Shown here: in pieces, positions 11,501 to 26,500 of the stretch
Layout: each line of letters opens with the position of its first letter
How positions within the stretch are numbered: the stretch's first letter is position 1
NCBI RefSeq assembly: GCF_963576545.1
Contig: NC_083654.1
Span: 17,940,199 to 18,004,198 of the forward strand
Source of the DNA: Limanda limanda
Lineage: Eukaryota; Chordata; Actinopteri; Pleuronectiformes; Pleuronectidae
DNA: 64,000 bases
Direction of reading: 5' to 3'
Position numbers and translations under genes: made by a program
The notes under the pieces: model-generated
What the model was told of the DNA's origin: nothing
What the model saw: the letters and a program-made list of their open reading frames with translations, nothing else
Database searches by the model: none

Positions 11501-14500
11501 TCCAAAGAAGAGCAGGACCCACCTGTTCTTCACCCAGAGGTGGACTTCAACCCCCCTAAGCCCATGCCTAGAAAACGTGGACGTCCCAAGCGCCTTCCCC
11601 CTACCTTACCACAGGAGGGTCAGCCTCCCACGTTGGCTCCAGAGTCAGGAGACATGGGAGAGAAACGGTTCCGCAGTAAAGGAAACGGGCAGCTCATCAT
11701 GAAAACTATTATAGGCAAGATCAATAAGATGAAAAGTGTGAAACGGAAACGCATTCTCAGTCAAATCCTGTTAGGCCCAAGACCAGAGGAACCCCCCAAG
11801 TGCCCTCCCAGTGGGGTGGTTGGTTCGGTGGAAGCCACCACCCAGTCGCTGTCCTCTCTGGCAGCTTCTTTTGGGGGAAAACTTGGGCCACAAATTAATG
11901 TCAGTAAAAAGGGCACAATATATATGGGTAAGAGGAGAGGCCGTAAACCAAAAGCAGCGTCAAATTCCTCCGCTACGCCTCCACAAGAACCTTTCCTCTC
12001 CCCAAACACCACCTCCCCTCTCCATCACCACCAACACCACCCGCTCTCTTCAGAAGTCTTCCCCTCTCCTTCCCTTTCGCAGTCCAGTGGAGGTCACAGT
12101 CCCATCAGTGATGCCAGCTTTGTGGAGCCGGGCTCAGTGCACTTTGCAGGTCATGCTCACTATGCCAACTCCCATCATAGCCACAACACATTCTCCTTCT
12201 CCCCCCCAACTTTTTCGGCCCCTAATCCTCGTAACACAGGGCTGGGCTCGTCATCTATGGCCGCTGCAGCTTCCCAGAAAAAGGCATCTTACAGAGGATA
12301 CCATCATCACCACCACCATTATAGGCAGCACTACCATTATCATAAGCTCTCCCCTCCTCGGCCGCTTCATCCCACCTCCCCTGCCCCCCTCAGTGAGCTA
12401 AAAGAGGCCACTCCCTCACCAGTCAGTGAGTCACACAGCGAGGAGACAGTGCCCAGTGACAGTGGTATAGGAACGGATAATAACAGCACTTCTGACCGGG
12501 GTGAGAAAGTGGGAGGAGCGGGTGGCTTGGGGGCAATTGGCTTGCCACCTGGGATGGGCAGTGGATTATTAATGCCAGGGGTCATCAGTTCGGCCATGGG
12601 TCCAGGAGTGGGAATTAATTCTCGAGGCAGGCGGCGACACTCTGCTGTGCTCATGGAACATCCCTCACCCTCTCCATCACCTCATGGGGCAAGGTCATCA
12701 CCTGATCCCCGGAGACCTCACCCAGCAGCCCCCGCCGCTTCTTTATTGGGACACAAGGAGAAACATAAGCACAAATGTAAACGCCGCAGCCACGGGTGTC
12801 CCGGCTACGATAAGCTAAAAAGACAAAAGAGGAAACGCAAGAAGAAGTATCTGCAACTTCGCTCCCGCCGACATGACCCAGACTTTCTTGCTGAGTTGGA
12901 CGATATTGTTGTGAGACTGAGTGAAATACGGATAGCACACCGTACCACAGGGCACCGGCTCGGCAGTGGAATAGGCATCGGTGCGGGAACAAGTAGAGGG
13001 CCAGGGGTGGGGAGCAGGGCCGGCGGGGGCATAGGAGGCCCAGGTGGCCCACCTCCACATCATTATGTCCACAGGGACCTCCTGCCTACAATCTTCAGAG
13101 TAAACTTTGGTAGCTTCTACTCCCATCCTGCATACTCTTGTGACCCAATGCACTATGTTCGAAAACCAGACATGAAGAAGAAAAGGGGACGGCCTCCTAA
13201 ACTGAGGGAGTCCATGTCTGAGGTTCCTTTTTTACCTGGCCTTGGATTCCCACTGTCCAGCGGAGGCTTCTATCACCCCTCCTACAGCGTTCCTTACTCC
13301 TCCGGGCCCCTGGGGTTGGGCTATTACAGAGGCTATCCTGGAGCTAGTGCTCTTTATCCCCACCCACACCACCAGGCACCCCACACAGCCCAATCCCATC
13401 ACTCTCACCACTCGCCATCCTTCCCTCCTCCTCCCCCAACATCTTATATGCATCATCATCACCCCTCACATCTCCTGCTGAACCCCTCCAAATTTCACAA
13501 GAAAAAACACAAGCTGCTCAGGCAGGAGTTCCTTGGAGGAGCGAGGTCCCCTGTCCTTTACCCACCCATGTCCTCTGAGCTTTCCTTCAACTGGCACCAC
13601 AAACACAAACACAGGCACAAACACAGAGAGCGCGGTGCCGAGGAGGACAGAGAGGAAGCGTCAAGAAGTGGATCAGGGAGCCGGGCTAATGCAGGGATAT
13701 CTGACAGTGGAGCATCAGGGAAAGGAGAGCGAGTTGGCAGTTTGGGAATGGCCGAGTCTTTACAAAGATGCCGCTTTGGCCGAGACACCTCCAGCACCAG
13801 TGCCGGCAAGCCAACTGCTTCCACCTCGGCCAACTCCCCTTCTTCTTCCTCAACCTCTTCTGCAGAAAGGTACAAGCGCAAAGAGAGCTCAATGTCCTGT
13901 CTAGGCCCCTCCAGGCTCGCATTGGGTAGTAGCTCAAAAGGCCACCACCCAGTGGAGTCCTGGTTCAGGATGGGCAGCTCTGAGGCGGACTACTCTAAGC
14001 TTTCCCGGGGTCACGTGATGCCTGGCCAGGGTCCCTTCTCAGAGGGACGGGCCGAAGACCCAGCCGGCTGCTCGGACAGCGAAGACGAGGAGCCTCTCAC
14101 ACCCACAGAGGATGTCGAGCCTGGAGCCCATGATTCTCCAAACTTCACAAATCTCTTTGCCTCTGCTCTCACCCGCACTACGCTGAAGGGGGGGAGGAGC
14201 AGGAAGACTGAGGCTGTCCCGGAGAGCTCCAGCTTTTCCCGCATGGACCGGCCAATGAGGAAAGACCGCTCAACATCAGCAGAAAGGAGAGAGATGGGTA
14301 AGTCAAATTTAATTATGTTAAATTGTATATGTATAAATAACAGTTAACGTTCACTCTTAAACTGATATTCCATATACAGCATAATCTGCAGAGCTAATCT
14401 TGGTGAAAAAGAACATGCAAAGAACACAAGAAACAGTTACATGCAATTATTTGTATTTATTTGTTCTTCTGACATTCTTCACACTGTATTAAATTCCACA

Positions 14501-17500
14501 TAATTCATGTAGCTCGATGCACTTTCAGCTTGATAAACTCTTCAGTGCATAGCATTATTTAATCCCTAAAATAAATTTGACATTGTGAAAGGTTATTGAA
14601 GTCAATTATGCACCAACTTAATTTTCCAAATACAGTTCAGATGCTGTTGTGTCAAGAATCGTGTGGCTGAATGTGATTGGCTAATGAGCTTTATGGCTGG
14701 GAACAGCTATGGTGAAACCGGCACAAGTAGGAATCAGATAGATCGAGCCCTGATGCCAGGACTATTTATGTGGGCAGTGTGCCAGATGGCAGAACAAGTG
14801 GGCTCTGAAATCTTGCTTGATCTTTGCTCAGGGAATGCTCTATTTCTCTTGAAAAATCCCTCTGAGTGTTGAGAATTACCACGGAAACCATCCATACCTC
14901 AGTTGTGGTTGGATCAAACATGACTGGTAAATGATCGGCTCTGTCTCTGTAGCTCTGTCAGCTGTCCCCCATCTGAACAAAGAAATTACTCAGTGGAATA
15001 TGCTACTGAAAAAATATTCCTTTGAAAGAAACAGTGATAACCCCTGTGCATGCGCAGTCTGACATTTGGTAGCTCTTACGAGTTGTTACAGTTCTGGCAA
15101 AAATAAGGAAAACATGTGTAATGATTTAAACCGACTCCACTATGAGTGTGGATGCCCATAGCAGATGTAGCGTTTCTGCCTGGGCTCATCTTACTGCAGG
15201 GGTGGAGTGTTTTGTTAACATGCTATATTTAGAAGACATTTCCCTCAAATGCCCACAATGTGAGGCCTAGTCCTCAGCTTCAGCCAGCACCTTGACTGAG
15301 CCACTGCCGCTGTAAGACCACCAGTGTCCCCCTGGCTAACAGTGATGTGTCTGTCTTTGAGTTTAAATGTGAGTATTGAGTTATATTTATGTTCATGGCT
15401 CACAGGGAGATGGGAGGCAGTAAGAGGCTGTATGGTGCAGTTCAAACCAAGACAGGGTAATCCTGGATTATAGCTCAGGACTTGGGGTCAGTCAGAAGTC
15501 GCAGACTGCATCATGGAGATAGTGGAGGTCAAAGGTGGACTGGGACACCAGACAAGTGGGGAATGATGGAGGCCGATGGATGCACACTAACAGAAGAGGT
15601 TGGGGAGAGAGTGATGAGGGAAAAAAGGGAGCAAAGATGAAAGGGAGATGGGGACATGGGGGAACCCGCTCACTGAGCAAGGGCTAAGCAATATGAATGG
15701 TATTGATCTACTTACTACACTAATATTTAAGAATGTATTAATCCCAAAACATTATTTTGAATGATTTAACACTTTCTTAAACAGTTTTCTCTTTGCTTCC
15801 TTGTAATATAATATATTTGTGCAAGGAACGAAAAGGGAAAGATTAAAAGAAAGAGATTTGAGGATGGAAGGTGATGGTGTGAGTCAGAGAAAAATTAAGA
15901 GAAGCTAAAGTAAATAATGAAAAGGCAGCTCCCGTTCATTTAACCCTAAATGCCTGTCTAAAATATCAGCCAAGTAGGGATAATATGATCTGTAATGCTG
16001 TGTTAACCAATTACCTGATGTTTGGCTCTGTCAAACAAATCTTACTGTTGACTTTGCGGTTTGGTTGAGACACAGCTGAGACAGTCATGGGATGTTAGTT
16101 TCCTGACTGTGACCGTGTCAGCAGTGCTCGTGTCACTCATAAATCCTAAGAATGTGTGCTGAGTGCTTTTATATATACTTAGCATTAGTTTGCTGTGTTT
16201 TTTTCTCCCACAGGGTCAACAAGTATTCAGGCAAGAGGGGTTGCCCTCCCGACCCCCGATGGTCCCGAAGGATCCCTGCACCACCGGCAGCAGCACCATC
16301 ACCAGCCTTCTCTGTTTCACTCCCACAGCTCGGCCTCCTCCTCCTGCCTCTCTCCCTCTCAGGACTGCTGCCTGGATGACTCCCCGCCCCACCACTCCCA
16401 CCGGGCACAGCCATCCAAGCACAGCCTGCACCATGTCAACAAAATCCTACGTGCCAAGAAACTGCAGAGACAGGCTCGTACAGGAAACAATGTGGTGAAG
16501 AAGAGGGGCCCCGGACGTCCCAGGAAATACCCGTTACCCTCCCCACCGCCATCACCACCCCCTGTCGTTGAGTCGAACCCGACCCGACAGAGGGACAGAG
16601 CGGGAGAACGGCCTGCCGGGTCCAGGGGCTGGGAGGGGGACACTGTGACTGATGCCATTGAGGCAGTAGTTCAGGGACAGCGTCGAAAAAGCCAGAAAAG
16701 GAAGCAATGGGAGGGAGACGAGGATGAGGAAGAAGAAGAAGAGGAAGAAGAGGACGGGGAGGTAATAGAGACTGAGGAGCGCCTGCCAGACAGAGAGGAG
16801 AACCTGGGAAACCTGGGAAACCTGGTGGCAAGGGCCAAAACTGGCACAGGAAGAAGCTGGCTTACTCAGGAGGAGCTCCAGCATTTTCGTGGGTAAGCAA
16901 CTGTTCACCATATTGCATGTTAACCTTAACAGCTGAGAGTTTCAGCTCTGGCACACAGACAGTGATTCACAGTAAATACTAATGTGTGGACTCAATGCTG
17001 GTTTATATAGGAACATTTATTGCATCCAATTGCCACTAGAAACCAAGTCATGGTTCTATTTTTAGCTCAATGGAAAACAAGCCAGATGGCCCCGTCTCCC
17101 CAGAACGCCCAGGCACTGTCTCAAGGGAACAAGCTCCACCCATTTCCATACCCAGCCAACGGGAGAAGAGACCAGCGAGACCTCCAAAAAAGAAGTTCCA
17201 GAAGGCGGGCCTCTACTCTGACGTGTACAAGACACAAGAGTGAGTGGAAAGGAAATCAAAATCAAAATATTCTATTGGTTTTTAAGATACTAGCACAATA
17301 TATATAGTAGGTCTGGACAGCATCAAATCTGTCTTTACATTGCTCTCTTTCTCTCCACACCCTGTAGTCCCCGGAGTCAACTTCTGCAGCTAAAGAAAGA
17401 GAAGCTGGAATACATACCTGGGGAACATGACTATGGGTTGTTTCCAGCTCCTATACATGTTGGTGAGTCTGGGTCACATTTTGCACAGCACTTCGTATGT

Positions 17501-20500
17501 TTAAAACAAAGGATATGACCATGTTTGAATGATCAGTCTAAAAATAATGTTTCTAATCACGCAAACATTGTTGAGTAGAACCTTGAAATACTTTTTTACT
17601 TCAGTGCATGAGAACACTTCTTCTTCAGTTACCACAAATGTATATTTTCAGCCATTACAAGATGTCCAAATATACATCAACAGGTCAAACTTCTTATTTA
17701 CATACAGTATGTCTATACAGCTGTGATAAATGTACAGCATGTGTTAAAAAATGACTTCCTCCTTCTACATTTCCCCTGGTTTGATTTTACAGGGAAGTAC
17801 CTGCGACAGAAGCGTATTGACTTCCAGTTGCCTTACGACATCTTATGGCTGTGGAAACACGATCAGGTGATCCATCACATTGAGTGCTAATTGTCTTTTA
17901 GGGCTTTTCCATTCTCGGAATGAGCAACTGATGGGTAGTTTAAAAAAGTCCCAGGCCGCTCGTCATTTAACGCCCCTTGTGTTCACTCTTGTGTTTCAGC
18001 TTTACAAGAGGCCCGATGTCCCCCTGTATAAAAAGATCAGATCAAGTGAGTATCTGGCTCGTCCCTCGGTCAGTTCTGTTGCCACTTCTCTGTTGATCCC
18101 TCCCTCGGTTGCTTTGACTCTTGCTGTCATTAGTTACATGAGCGTTGTTTACAAAACAGGAATTAAAAATACTTAATGCTCTCACTGCTGGCCACAGCTT
18201 TGAATGTGAAGTGGTAATCTTCTGTTTGTGTCACAGATGTCTATGTGGACGTGAAGCCTCTCTCTGGATATGAAACAACGACATGCAGCTGTAGGGGTCC
18301 TGAGGGCTCAAATGAGAAAGGCTGCCTGGATGATTGCCTGAATAGGTAAAGACACATGCAGAAATTGTTATTCTAGTTATTATCAAAAACCAAGATGCTG
18401 TTTCATACATAATGACGCTTTGGAGTTCTTTTGTTTAGTTAACATTTAACTTGTGTTCAATTGTGTTTCTTCCAGGATGAGCTTTGCAGAGTGCTCTCAA
18501 AGCACCTGTCCGTGTGGTGAGCTCTGTGACAACCAGCATATCCAGAAACACGACTGGGTCCAGTGTCTGGAGCGGTTCCGCGCTGAGGGCAAGGGCTGGG
18601 GCATCCGCACCAAGGAGTCTCTCCGCTCTGGACAATTTATCATCGAGTACCTGGGAGAGGTTGTTAGCGAACAGGAGTTCAGGTGAGATACATTATGCAA
18701 GATATTCTTATTTAACTATGTATGTGGACGTCAGATGATTTAGAATATTCTCATACTCTTGTTTAGACTTTTTCACTTTCTCATTTCAGTACTTATTTAG
18801 AAATGGGTGATATTCTCTCTTTGAACCTTCTTCTTCTTTGCTCTTTCCCTGATTTAGGAGCCGAATGATGGAGCAGTACTTTGCCCACAGTGGCAACTAC
18901 TGTCTGAACCTGGATAGCGGCATGGTGATCGACAGCTATCGAATGGGCAATGAGGCGCGCTTCATAAACCACAGCTGTGAACCCAACTGTGAGATGCAGA
19001 AGTGGTGGGTGTCATATCAGCTTTACACCAGTTCCCTACATGTGTCCTTTTGGTGCCTTTGGGTTCTGAACAAAACCACAGATTTTGGCTTAAGCCATTT
19101 CCGGAACAAGCGTGAGCACAAATATACTGCGTTCACTCCCACTATGTGAATGGTAACGCCGACCATTAGGAGTCCGATAAGAGAAGGGTATATGATTTAA
19201 GGACTGTCTGGTGCATCAACATTCATAAGCTGCTTTCAGACATGCACTTACATTTTCTGAAGAGGCTGAGTGTAGGTACGCAAATGTCTGAGATAGTTAC
19301 TCAAGGCATTTTCTGGAACTTCCTTTGCCGGCACCCAAAGTACAATGTCCATGTGAGAATATGCCAGGAAAAGCTCAGCGAGCGAGTGGATGTGTTGATG
19401 ATGATTCTAATATGCAGCAGATGCAAAACTGTAAGAATACACATAACTCAGAATGGAAAAGGCGCCATACACGTAGGTAGAAGCTGCCGACAAATGTGTC
19501 AAATTGGAAAGACGACGAGACTCGAGAGCTTTTGGCAATAAAGGCAGATGTTGGTGTCGATATGCCGCAAACAAACACATTTTTCTATCATGAACATGCA
19601 GGACCCAGCAAATGTGCTGCTGTGTTCTCCATATGTGAATGTTCTTCATATATGAGCAAGTGACAGTGAGACATTTGCTGAACCGTTGTTAGAGGACAGT
19701 GGGAGAAGCTGAACATTTTGTTTTCCGAATTCTTCTGGCGTTTAAAGTTAATGAACTGGAAAATAAACCAGCCCATTAACTAGATAGTTTCTCTTAATTG
19801 CTCTCCGTTTGTGGGCTTGATGATTTGGATGAGATGGATAATTTCATATTCTCGCTGCAAGAGGCAAACTCACTTTACTGGAAGCACCTGAATTAAACCA
19901 GTAAGATATTCAGCAAAGAACTAATGATGAATCAAAATAGAGACCAGGCCATCCAAAGCACAAAATGTATCCTGTGTATTTGATATTCTCAGCACCTCAT
20001 GTAGTTTAAGAACTGAGCATTTGTACGTTAATTCATGTAAATGGCCTTATTTGTATCAGTGTTATATTCCCTTATTATCGCAGGAATTCTTTGTTATGTT
20101 TAGAAGTTTTTGGAAGCTGTGTGGATTTGTCACAGCGATGGAGTAAAATCCCTTTATCCTTGGATTCGGTTAAATCGTCACAGTGGATGCTGGTGAATAT
20201 GGTGTTGTCCTAGTTTAGGCGTCATACACCAGCTCTAAAAGGGACACGTGTAGCAGGTGCACTTGGTTGTTAATGAGAACGCTGTGCCTGGAAACCCTAA
20301 CCTTATTAATGTGGTTTTGTGGTGGTAATCTGATGAGATCACCTCTGTCACACTCTGCCAGTGTTCAGAGACCTAAATGGCTTAAAGGCCTTGCACCACG
20401 CCAAAACAATTCACTGGTTTCCTGAGGGATTGTTCTCCCAGCATGGCTAAATCCACTGCAATCAGAGCCCTGGCAGAACGGGCTTCGCCGTGCCCGATGT

Positions 20501-23500
20501 TACGAAGTGAAACCAGCTTGGTTTTGCTTTAGTCGCGGTTTGCTGTGTTTGGTGAATCTGCGCCACGTGTCACTGGAGAGGATTTGATTTTGGACCGCTA
20601 ACGACCTTGAGAGTCAACTATCCAACCGTACCCTCTACCCTCCAGCGTAGACCTGCTCATAATCTAGGCCACTGGTCTGTGCGAGTCTGTGTGTGTAATG
20701 TATAGTGGCTGGGCTGAAATAAAAGGCACCACAAGGATGGAGGATTTTCCCCACAAAGCCTGACGAGTCATCCATCTTGTCACAGAAGAGAGATTACATG
20801 CAGCGGGGCCTTAGATACAGCTGTAGTGCCTGAAGACAATGCGCTGAACCAGCTTTTTACCCCTATAGAAGGAATAAATTATGAAGTGGCTGGCAGGCAG
20901 AATAGTGCACTTTATTCTTAGAAGAAAGGCTAAAACCTGGAGCACTGCTTGGTTTGAAAAGGCGAGAAAAGGGGGGGGGGTTACGATGTGTTGAGAGGTT
21001 GCCAATTCGAGCAAATGAAAACCTGGCTGTCCTTTTCTCTTTTTGTTCAAATTTTAAAATGTCTTACCTTTAAATTGGCCCACTGACATCCATATTTAAA
21101 CATTAACTTTCAAGTCGGGACAGAAACTTGGAAACTTGACTTGAGGGAGAGGATGGTACCTCTTTGGTACGAGACCCAGTTGCTTCCTGACAGGTCACAA
21201 AACACTTTAGCCTTTTGCAGCCAGAAGGGGACTGTATAAAATTATCTGTCTTAATATTGAGTTTTCTTTAACCTCATATTTTCATATACACAGAAGTTTA
21301 TTGTAGTTTTACGCATTAACTCATTCTGTGTGTCTGTGCTTCCTCTCTTAGGTCCGTGAACGGGGTTTACAGAATTGGTCTCTTTGCGCTGAAGGAGATC
21401 GACAGCGGCATTGAGCTCACCTACGACTACAACTTCCATTCCTTCAACACAGAAGAGCAGGTGAAGCACCAACAACCACTTTGACCTCTTCACGGAATAA
21501 CACTTTGTTCAGAGCTGTACTCGCAGCAGTTTCAATTTCAGACCCTTTCCCTGCTTAGTACAACTCTGTCTCTTTCTCTGCCCTACAGCAAGTCTGTAAC
21601 TGTGGCTCAGAAGGCTGCCGGGGTATCATCGGTGGGAAAAGCCAACGCATTAACGGCCTGCCTCCGAAGACGGGGGGGACTCGGCGGCTCGGTCGACTTA
21701 AAGAGAAAAGGAAATCCAAACACCAGCTCAAGAAACGAGTAAGTAATCAACGCACTTACAAATACTATGAACTTGTGTTAGTATCAGTTCACGTGTACAA
21801 TGTTTGATTCTTCCATAGCAACATTTTGCACAGTTTTTGAAGTTTTAAAAATAAAACTTCTTTTCATCTGTAGTTGCTAGTTGCTAAATATAGGTTTTCA
21901 GTCATTCTCAGTTTAGGTTTGAGTAAAAGAAATCAAGAGTAATGCTTTTGTACAACTGTCTTTTTATCAGGAGGAAGAGTCGAGTGACAGCAACAAGTTT
22001 TACCCTCATCTCATGAAGCCCATGTCCAACAGAGAGAGGTAAATACACACACACACAAACTGACACCAAAGAGACACACAAGAGAAACAGAACTAAAAGC
22101 ATGTTGTGCACATGTGATCATTAACATGTTTTGTCTGTATTGCATTCCTGCAAAGCTTTAATGCAAACTATGACTTATTGAATTATTTCAGACTAAAACA
22201 GCACTTGGTTTAATATCTAAAATTGAATTTAGTGCTGCCTCCCTTGATAGAATTGTGGTATTTAAATATTCCAATTTATCAAAACAAATTCCACCGGAGA
22301 GCAATCTGTATATTTGCTATTTCAAGTATGAGGTGTGAGCGCACATTCACAAGCTGTCTTCTTCACACCGTTTTCTCTCCCTCGCTCACCAGAAACTTTG
22401 TGTTGAAGCACCGAGTGTTCCTCCTGAGGAACTGGGAGAAGATGAGGGAAAAACAGGAGCTGCTGAAGAGAGAGGGCGAGAAAGAGCGGGACTCCAGCAG
22501 CCTTTCCATATACACACGCTGGGGAGGAGTCATCCGCGACGACGGCAACATTAAGTCGGGTGAGTTTAAAGGTGTGAAGAGGCTAGGGAAGAAAAAAACG
22601 TTTTAGTGGCCACAACTGAGATGTGATAGACATGTTATAGCAATAAAACTGCACACAATTTGCAGAGAATGTAACTAACACATGCAAGCAACATTAAAAT
22701 CAGTAACTGTTTTAAATGTTGGAGCAAATCAATGTTGTTTTGATCTATTCAAGCATGAAGCTATGGAGAATCCGAGATTTAGTTAAAATACATTTTAAAT
22801 CACAAAACAAGTGATACCTAATGTTTCAGATTGAATTCATTCAACACAGGCAGCAGATATTCACTGATCAGTGTATGTGATCTAAAATGACGTCACTGAA
22901 CTGTAATAAAATAAAAGCCTGATTTGCTCCTCTGTTCATCTCTGGTTTCCAGATGTGTTCCAGACGCAGTTCTCCGCTCTACAGACGTCACGGTCGGTTC
23001 GTACGCGGAGACTCGCCGCTGCCGAGGAAAACACAGAAGTCACGCGCACTGCTCGCCTCGCCCACATCTTCAAAGAGATTTGTGACATGATCACCAGCTA
23101 CAAGGGTCAGTTTCTTACCGTGTGATGCTTTGTATAGATAACCAATGAAATTCCCAGCTGTGTCTGTCTATTCTCGTGCCCTCTATGAAGCTTCCCCTTT
23201 GTTTCAATCGCTGGCACACACACGCACAAGCTATTTCCAGAAAAGGATGCTTCTCTCTTACTTTGAAACAAGTGATAATAACAACCAGGTGCCACACAGA
23301 GAAGCTAGAGTTTGATTCTAGAACAGTTAATGGTGCTGAATATGTGACCCCACTATCCACCTCAACAGGCCTCTAAAACACATCCGTCTCTTTGGTAATG
23401 TGGTGAAAGAAAAGATGTTGACATTAATGTGTTTCTGTCCCTCAGATTCTGCCGGTCAGACGCTTGCTGCTCCTCTGGTGAATCTTCCTTCACGGAAGAG

Positions 23501-26500
23501 GTAAGAGTTTAAACCCGCATGTCGCCTGGTTCATTCATAATGTTTGACTGTTATCCAGACAGCACAGTGTTATCTGGTCCATCAGTGTACAACACCCACA
23601 TAGTCGAACACTTTATCTTCCTCCGAACGCTTTGAGCCATGACAGCGCCTGCTTTGATTTACTCATCCAGTATTGATATAATCACTTCTGTGTCGAAACA
23701 ATAACAGCCCATACACCGTTGTGGTCGGGAGTTTGATTTCCGCTGTGTCATCTGTAGACCCATTGACTTATTGTTGCTCTACCTGATGTGTATTTCATTA
23801 TTAAAGCCACATTTTCAGAGGCTAACACCACTGTGTTTGCACCATCAGGAACAGCCAGTACTATGAGAAGGTGTCTGACCCTCTGGACCTGAGCACCATC
23901 GAGAAGCAGATCCTCACGGGCCACTACAAGACGGTTGAAGCGTTCGACACGGACATGCTCAAAGTGTTCCGCAATGCTGAGGTAGGCTGCGTTAACGATC
24001 CCCTTCCTTTTACAATGAGAACTGCAGAAAGAGCATTTGCTTCTGCATTCATACATAATTTAAATCGTTCTGTCAGTTGAGCTGCACACGTTGCTGCCAG
24101 AAGATGAGTATTTAGGGGAAGTTTTGTTCCTCCTTTAACTTACTTTGTTCTCTCATTCACTGATCCCTATGTCTAGCCGTGTCTACAAGTTTCTTTGTTT
24201 TGTAAAGTGACATATATTAGGTTCGGAAAAAGTATGTTTGTAATGATGTGCGGGTTCAAGTCGGGTTCGACCACATTGGCGGAGCTTCCCTCTTGATATT
24301 TTTATGCTGCACATGCCTGTGATTTGGGAAACCACAACAAAACCATAAAAACAATTGACTGTCGAGTTTGGGTTGGACTTTTTTTTCTAGCAGACAGAAA
24401 CTTCTGGCCCGAGCTGCACTCCAGGGTTTTTTGATCCGTGCTATTAAACCACATAATCATCAAGTTGATAGTTCCTAAACGTTACAAGAATACTTTCTTT
24501 CGGAGCAGGGATTTATTTTACATTTGGAGCTGTTTTACATGAACAACATTTAGTTCTTGGTTCTTCTAGGCAGGTTTAGATCTTCAAGAGGATTGTGTTA
24601 TCCTGGGAAAGAGTCTAGAAACTATAAGCTGGTGATAACAGACAAACAAACATCTGTTTTTTAACGAATTTGTACCAGCATCGTTATATTTGTCATTGAT
24701 CATAATTTACAATATTTTTCTTTCAACTCAATGCTCAATCAGTGTTACATATCTGTATGTTTTTTAACCAACAATCATTATAAACATAGATCTGATGAAT
24801 GCATAAAAGCTAAAGCTGCTGTGGAATCCAGTTTTTCACTAACTCCCGAGTATGATCCCAGATTCTTTGCGCAATCAAAATCAAGAGGCCTCATCAGAAT
24901 GATAATTTAAGCTGTTTCTGTGCAGCTCCGAGGCGTTCGTCCTCCCACTCAGTCATCGCTTCCCTCTCTTCGTTCCCACACAAAAACCTCCCTAATGGGA
25001 TGTAACTACATGACTCCTGACGCGTAGCAGGTCCTTTCTATTTACATCTGTATAGCGTAGCAGTTAAAACAAGTGCCACTTGAAACCTCTCAGAGGAGCG
25101 TACGCTTCCATTCAGAGAAGTTTGATGGGGACGTCTGAATTAGATTGACCCCAGGGTCCCGGGGCCTCTTTTTTTTTTTGGCAGACTGAAAAATGCGTGA
25201 GTGGAATGTGGTTGATTGTTAAATTGAAAGCCGCTGGGTGTTGTCCCCGTAGGTGAAGTTTTGGCAGTTGCAGAGGAAATGACCTTTGTTCTGCAGCAAA
25301 GTGTCTGTTGCTCTGCACAGAGAAGTCTTATCTGACTGTTTGAACAGCGAAGGTGTAATTCTGGAGTCAAATGTAAATTATTCTAGTAAGATTTATCTCC
25401 TCTGTTCATGCTGTCTGTGAGATCCTGCTGTGTGTCCGAACAAACCTTCAGCAGCAGCTTCACAATGATTTCCTGACGATTTATTGTTTTTGGCAGAGCA
25501 AGGAAGTAGCTGCTCTTTTACGACCGTCTTGTTTTCCCACCAGAAATATTACGGCAGGAAGTCATCAGTGGGCAGGGACGTGTGTCGGTTGCGGAAAGCC
25601 TACTACAGCGCTCGCCACGAAGCCGCCGTCCAGATTGATGAGATCGTGGGCGAGACTGCCAGCGAGGCCGACAGCTCGGATTCACTGGAGCGGGACCACG
25701 GAGGAGGAGGGGGGCCGGGGTCCCACGACAAGGACGACGACATCATCCGCTGCATCTGTGGAATGTACAAGGACGAAGGCCTGATGATCCAGTGTGAAAA
25801 GTGCATGGTGAGAAGCAACGGGTCAAACGCATACAACTGAACAAATCTATAGTTTTACCTTTCCCCTTTTTGTTGTTTCAGTGAGTGTGTTTCTCCTGAG
25901 ACTTAACACCTGACTATGAAGCACTTTGTCAAAGAGATTTTCTGCAGTCGGTCCTTTTGTGTATATTTATTTTTAGACAAAGAAAACAAGGATGGTAACA
26001 AATATCGACGGAACAACCACAGTCGTGAATCACCAACTCTTAGGAGAGGACAAACGCTTCTGTCCTTGTCAGTGATGCAGAGCTCTCGAGTGTTAACCGA
26101 ATCAGCCGGAGAGTAATCAAGTCAGCCACCCATTTTTTACTATGTGTGATTTCAGCAATTTTTTTTTATCATTGCAGGTATGGCAGCACTTTGACTGTAT
26201 GCGGCTGGAGACCGAGGTAGAGCACTACCTGTGTGAGCAGTGTGACCCTCGGCCTGTAGACGGGGTACGTTTATCTCCGCCAAAAAACTGCCATGAATAC
26301 TGAACTGGCTCAGCGACCTCTTCTAATCTCACTTACATCATTACAGGAAGTCCCCATGATTCCCCAGCCCAGCTACGCTCAGGCCGGCTCTATCTACTAC
26401 ATCTGCCTCCTGAGGGACGAACTGCTGCTACATCAAGGTAAAGAAACACTTGAAACCTGCAGCCATGAGCTCATAGATGCTGAGAAAGGTTTGCTCTCAA

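Noticed and set aside
11811..12401. 196-codon plus-strand ORF in another frame inside the giant ash1l exon
   Set aside because: It is a shadow of the conserved ash1l frame, and its sequence has no family similarity.
26178..26264. Loss of the ASH1L PHD finger because the loop differs from mammals
   Set aside because: The zinc-ligand histidine and cysteines (WQHFDC, CEQC) remain; only the loop between them changed.
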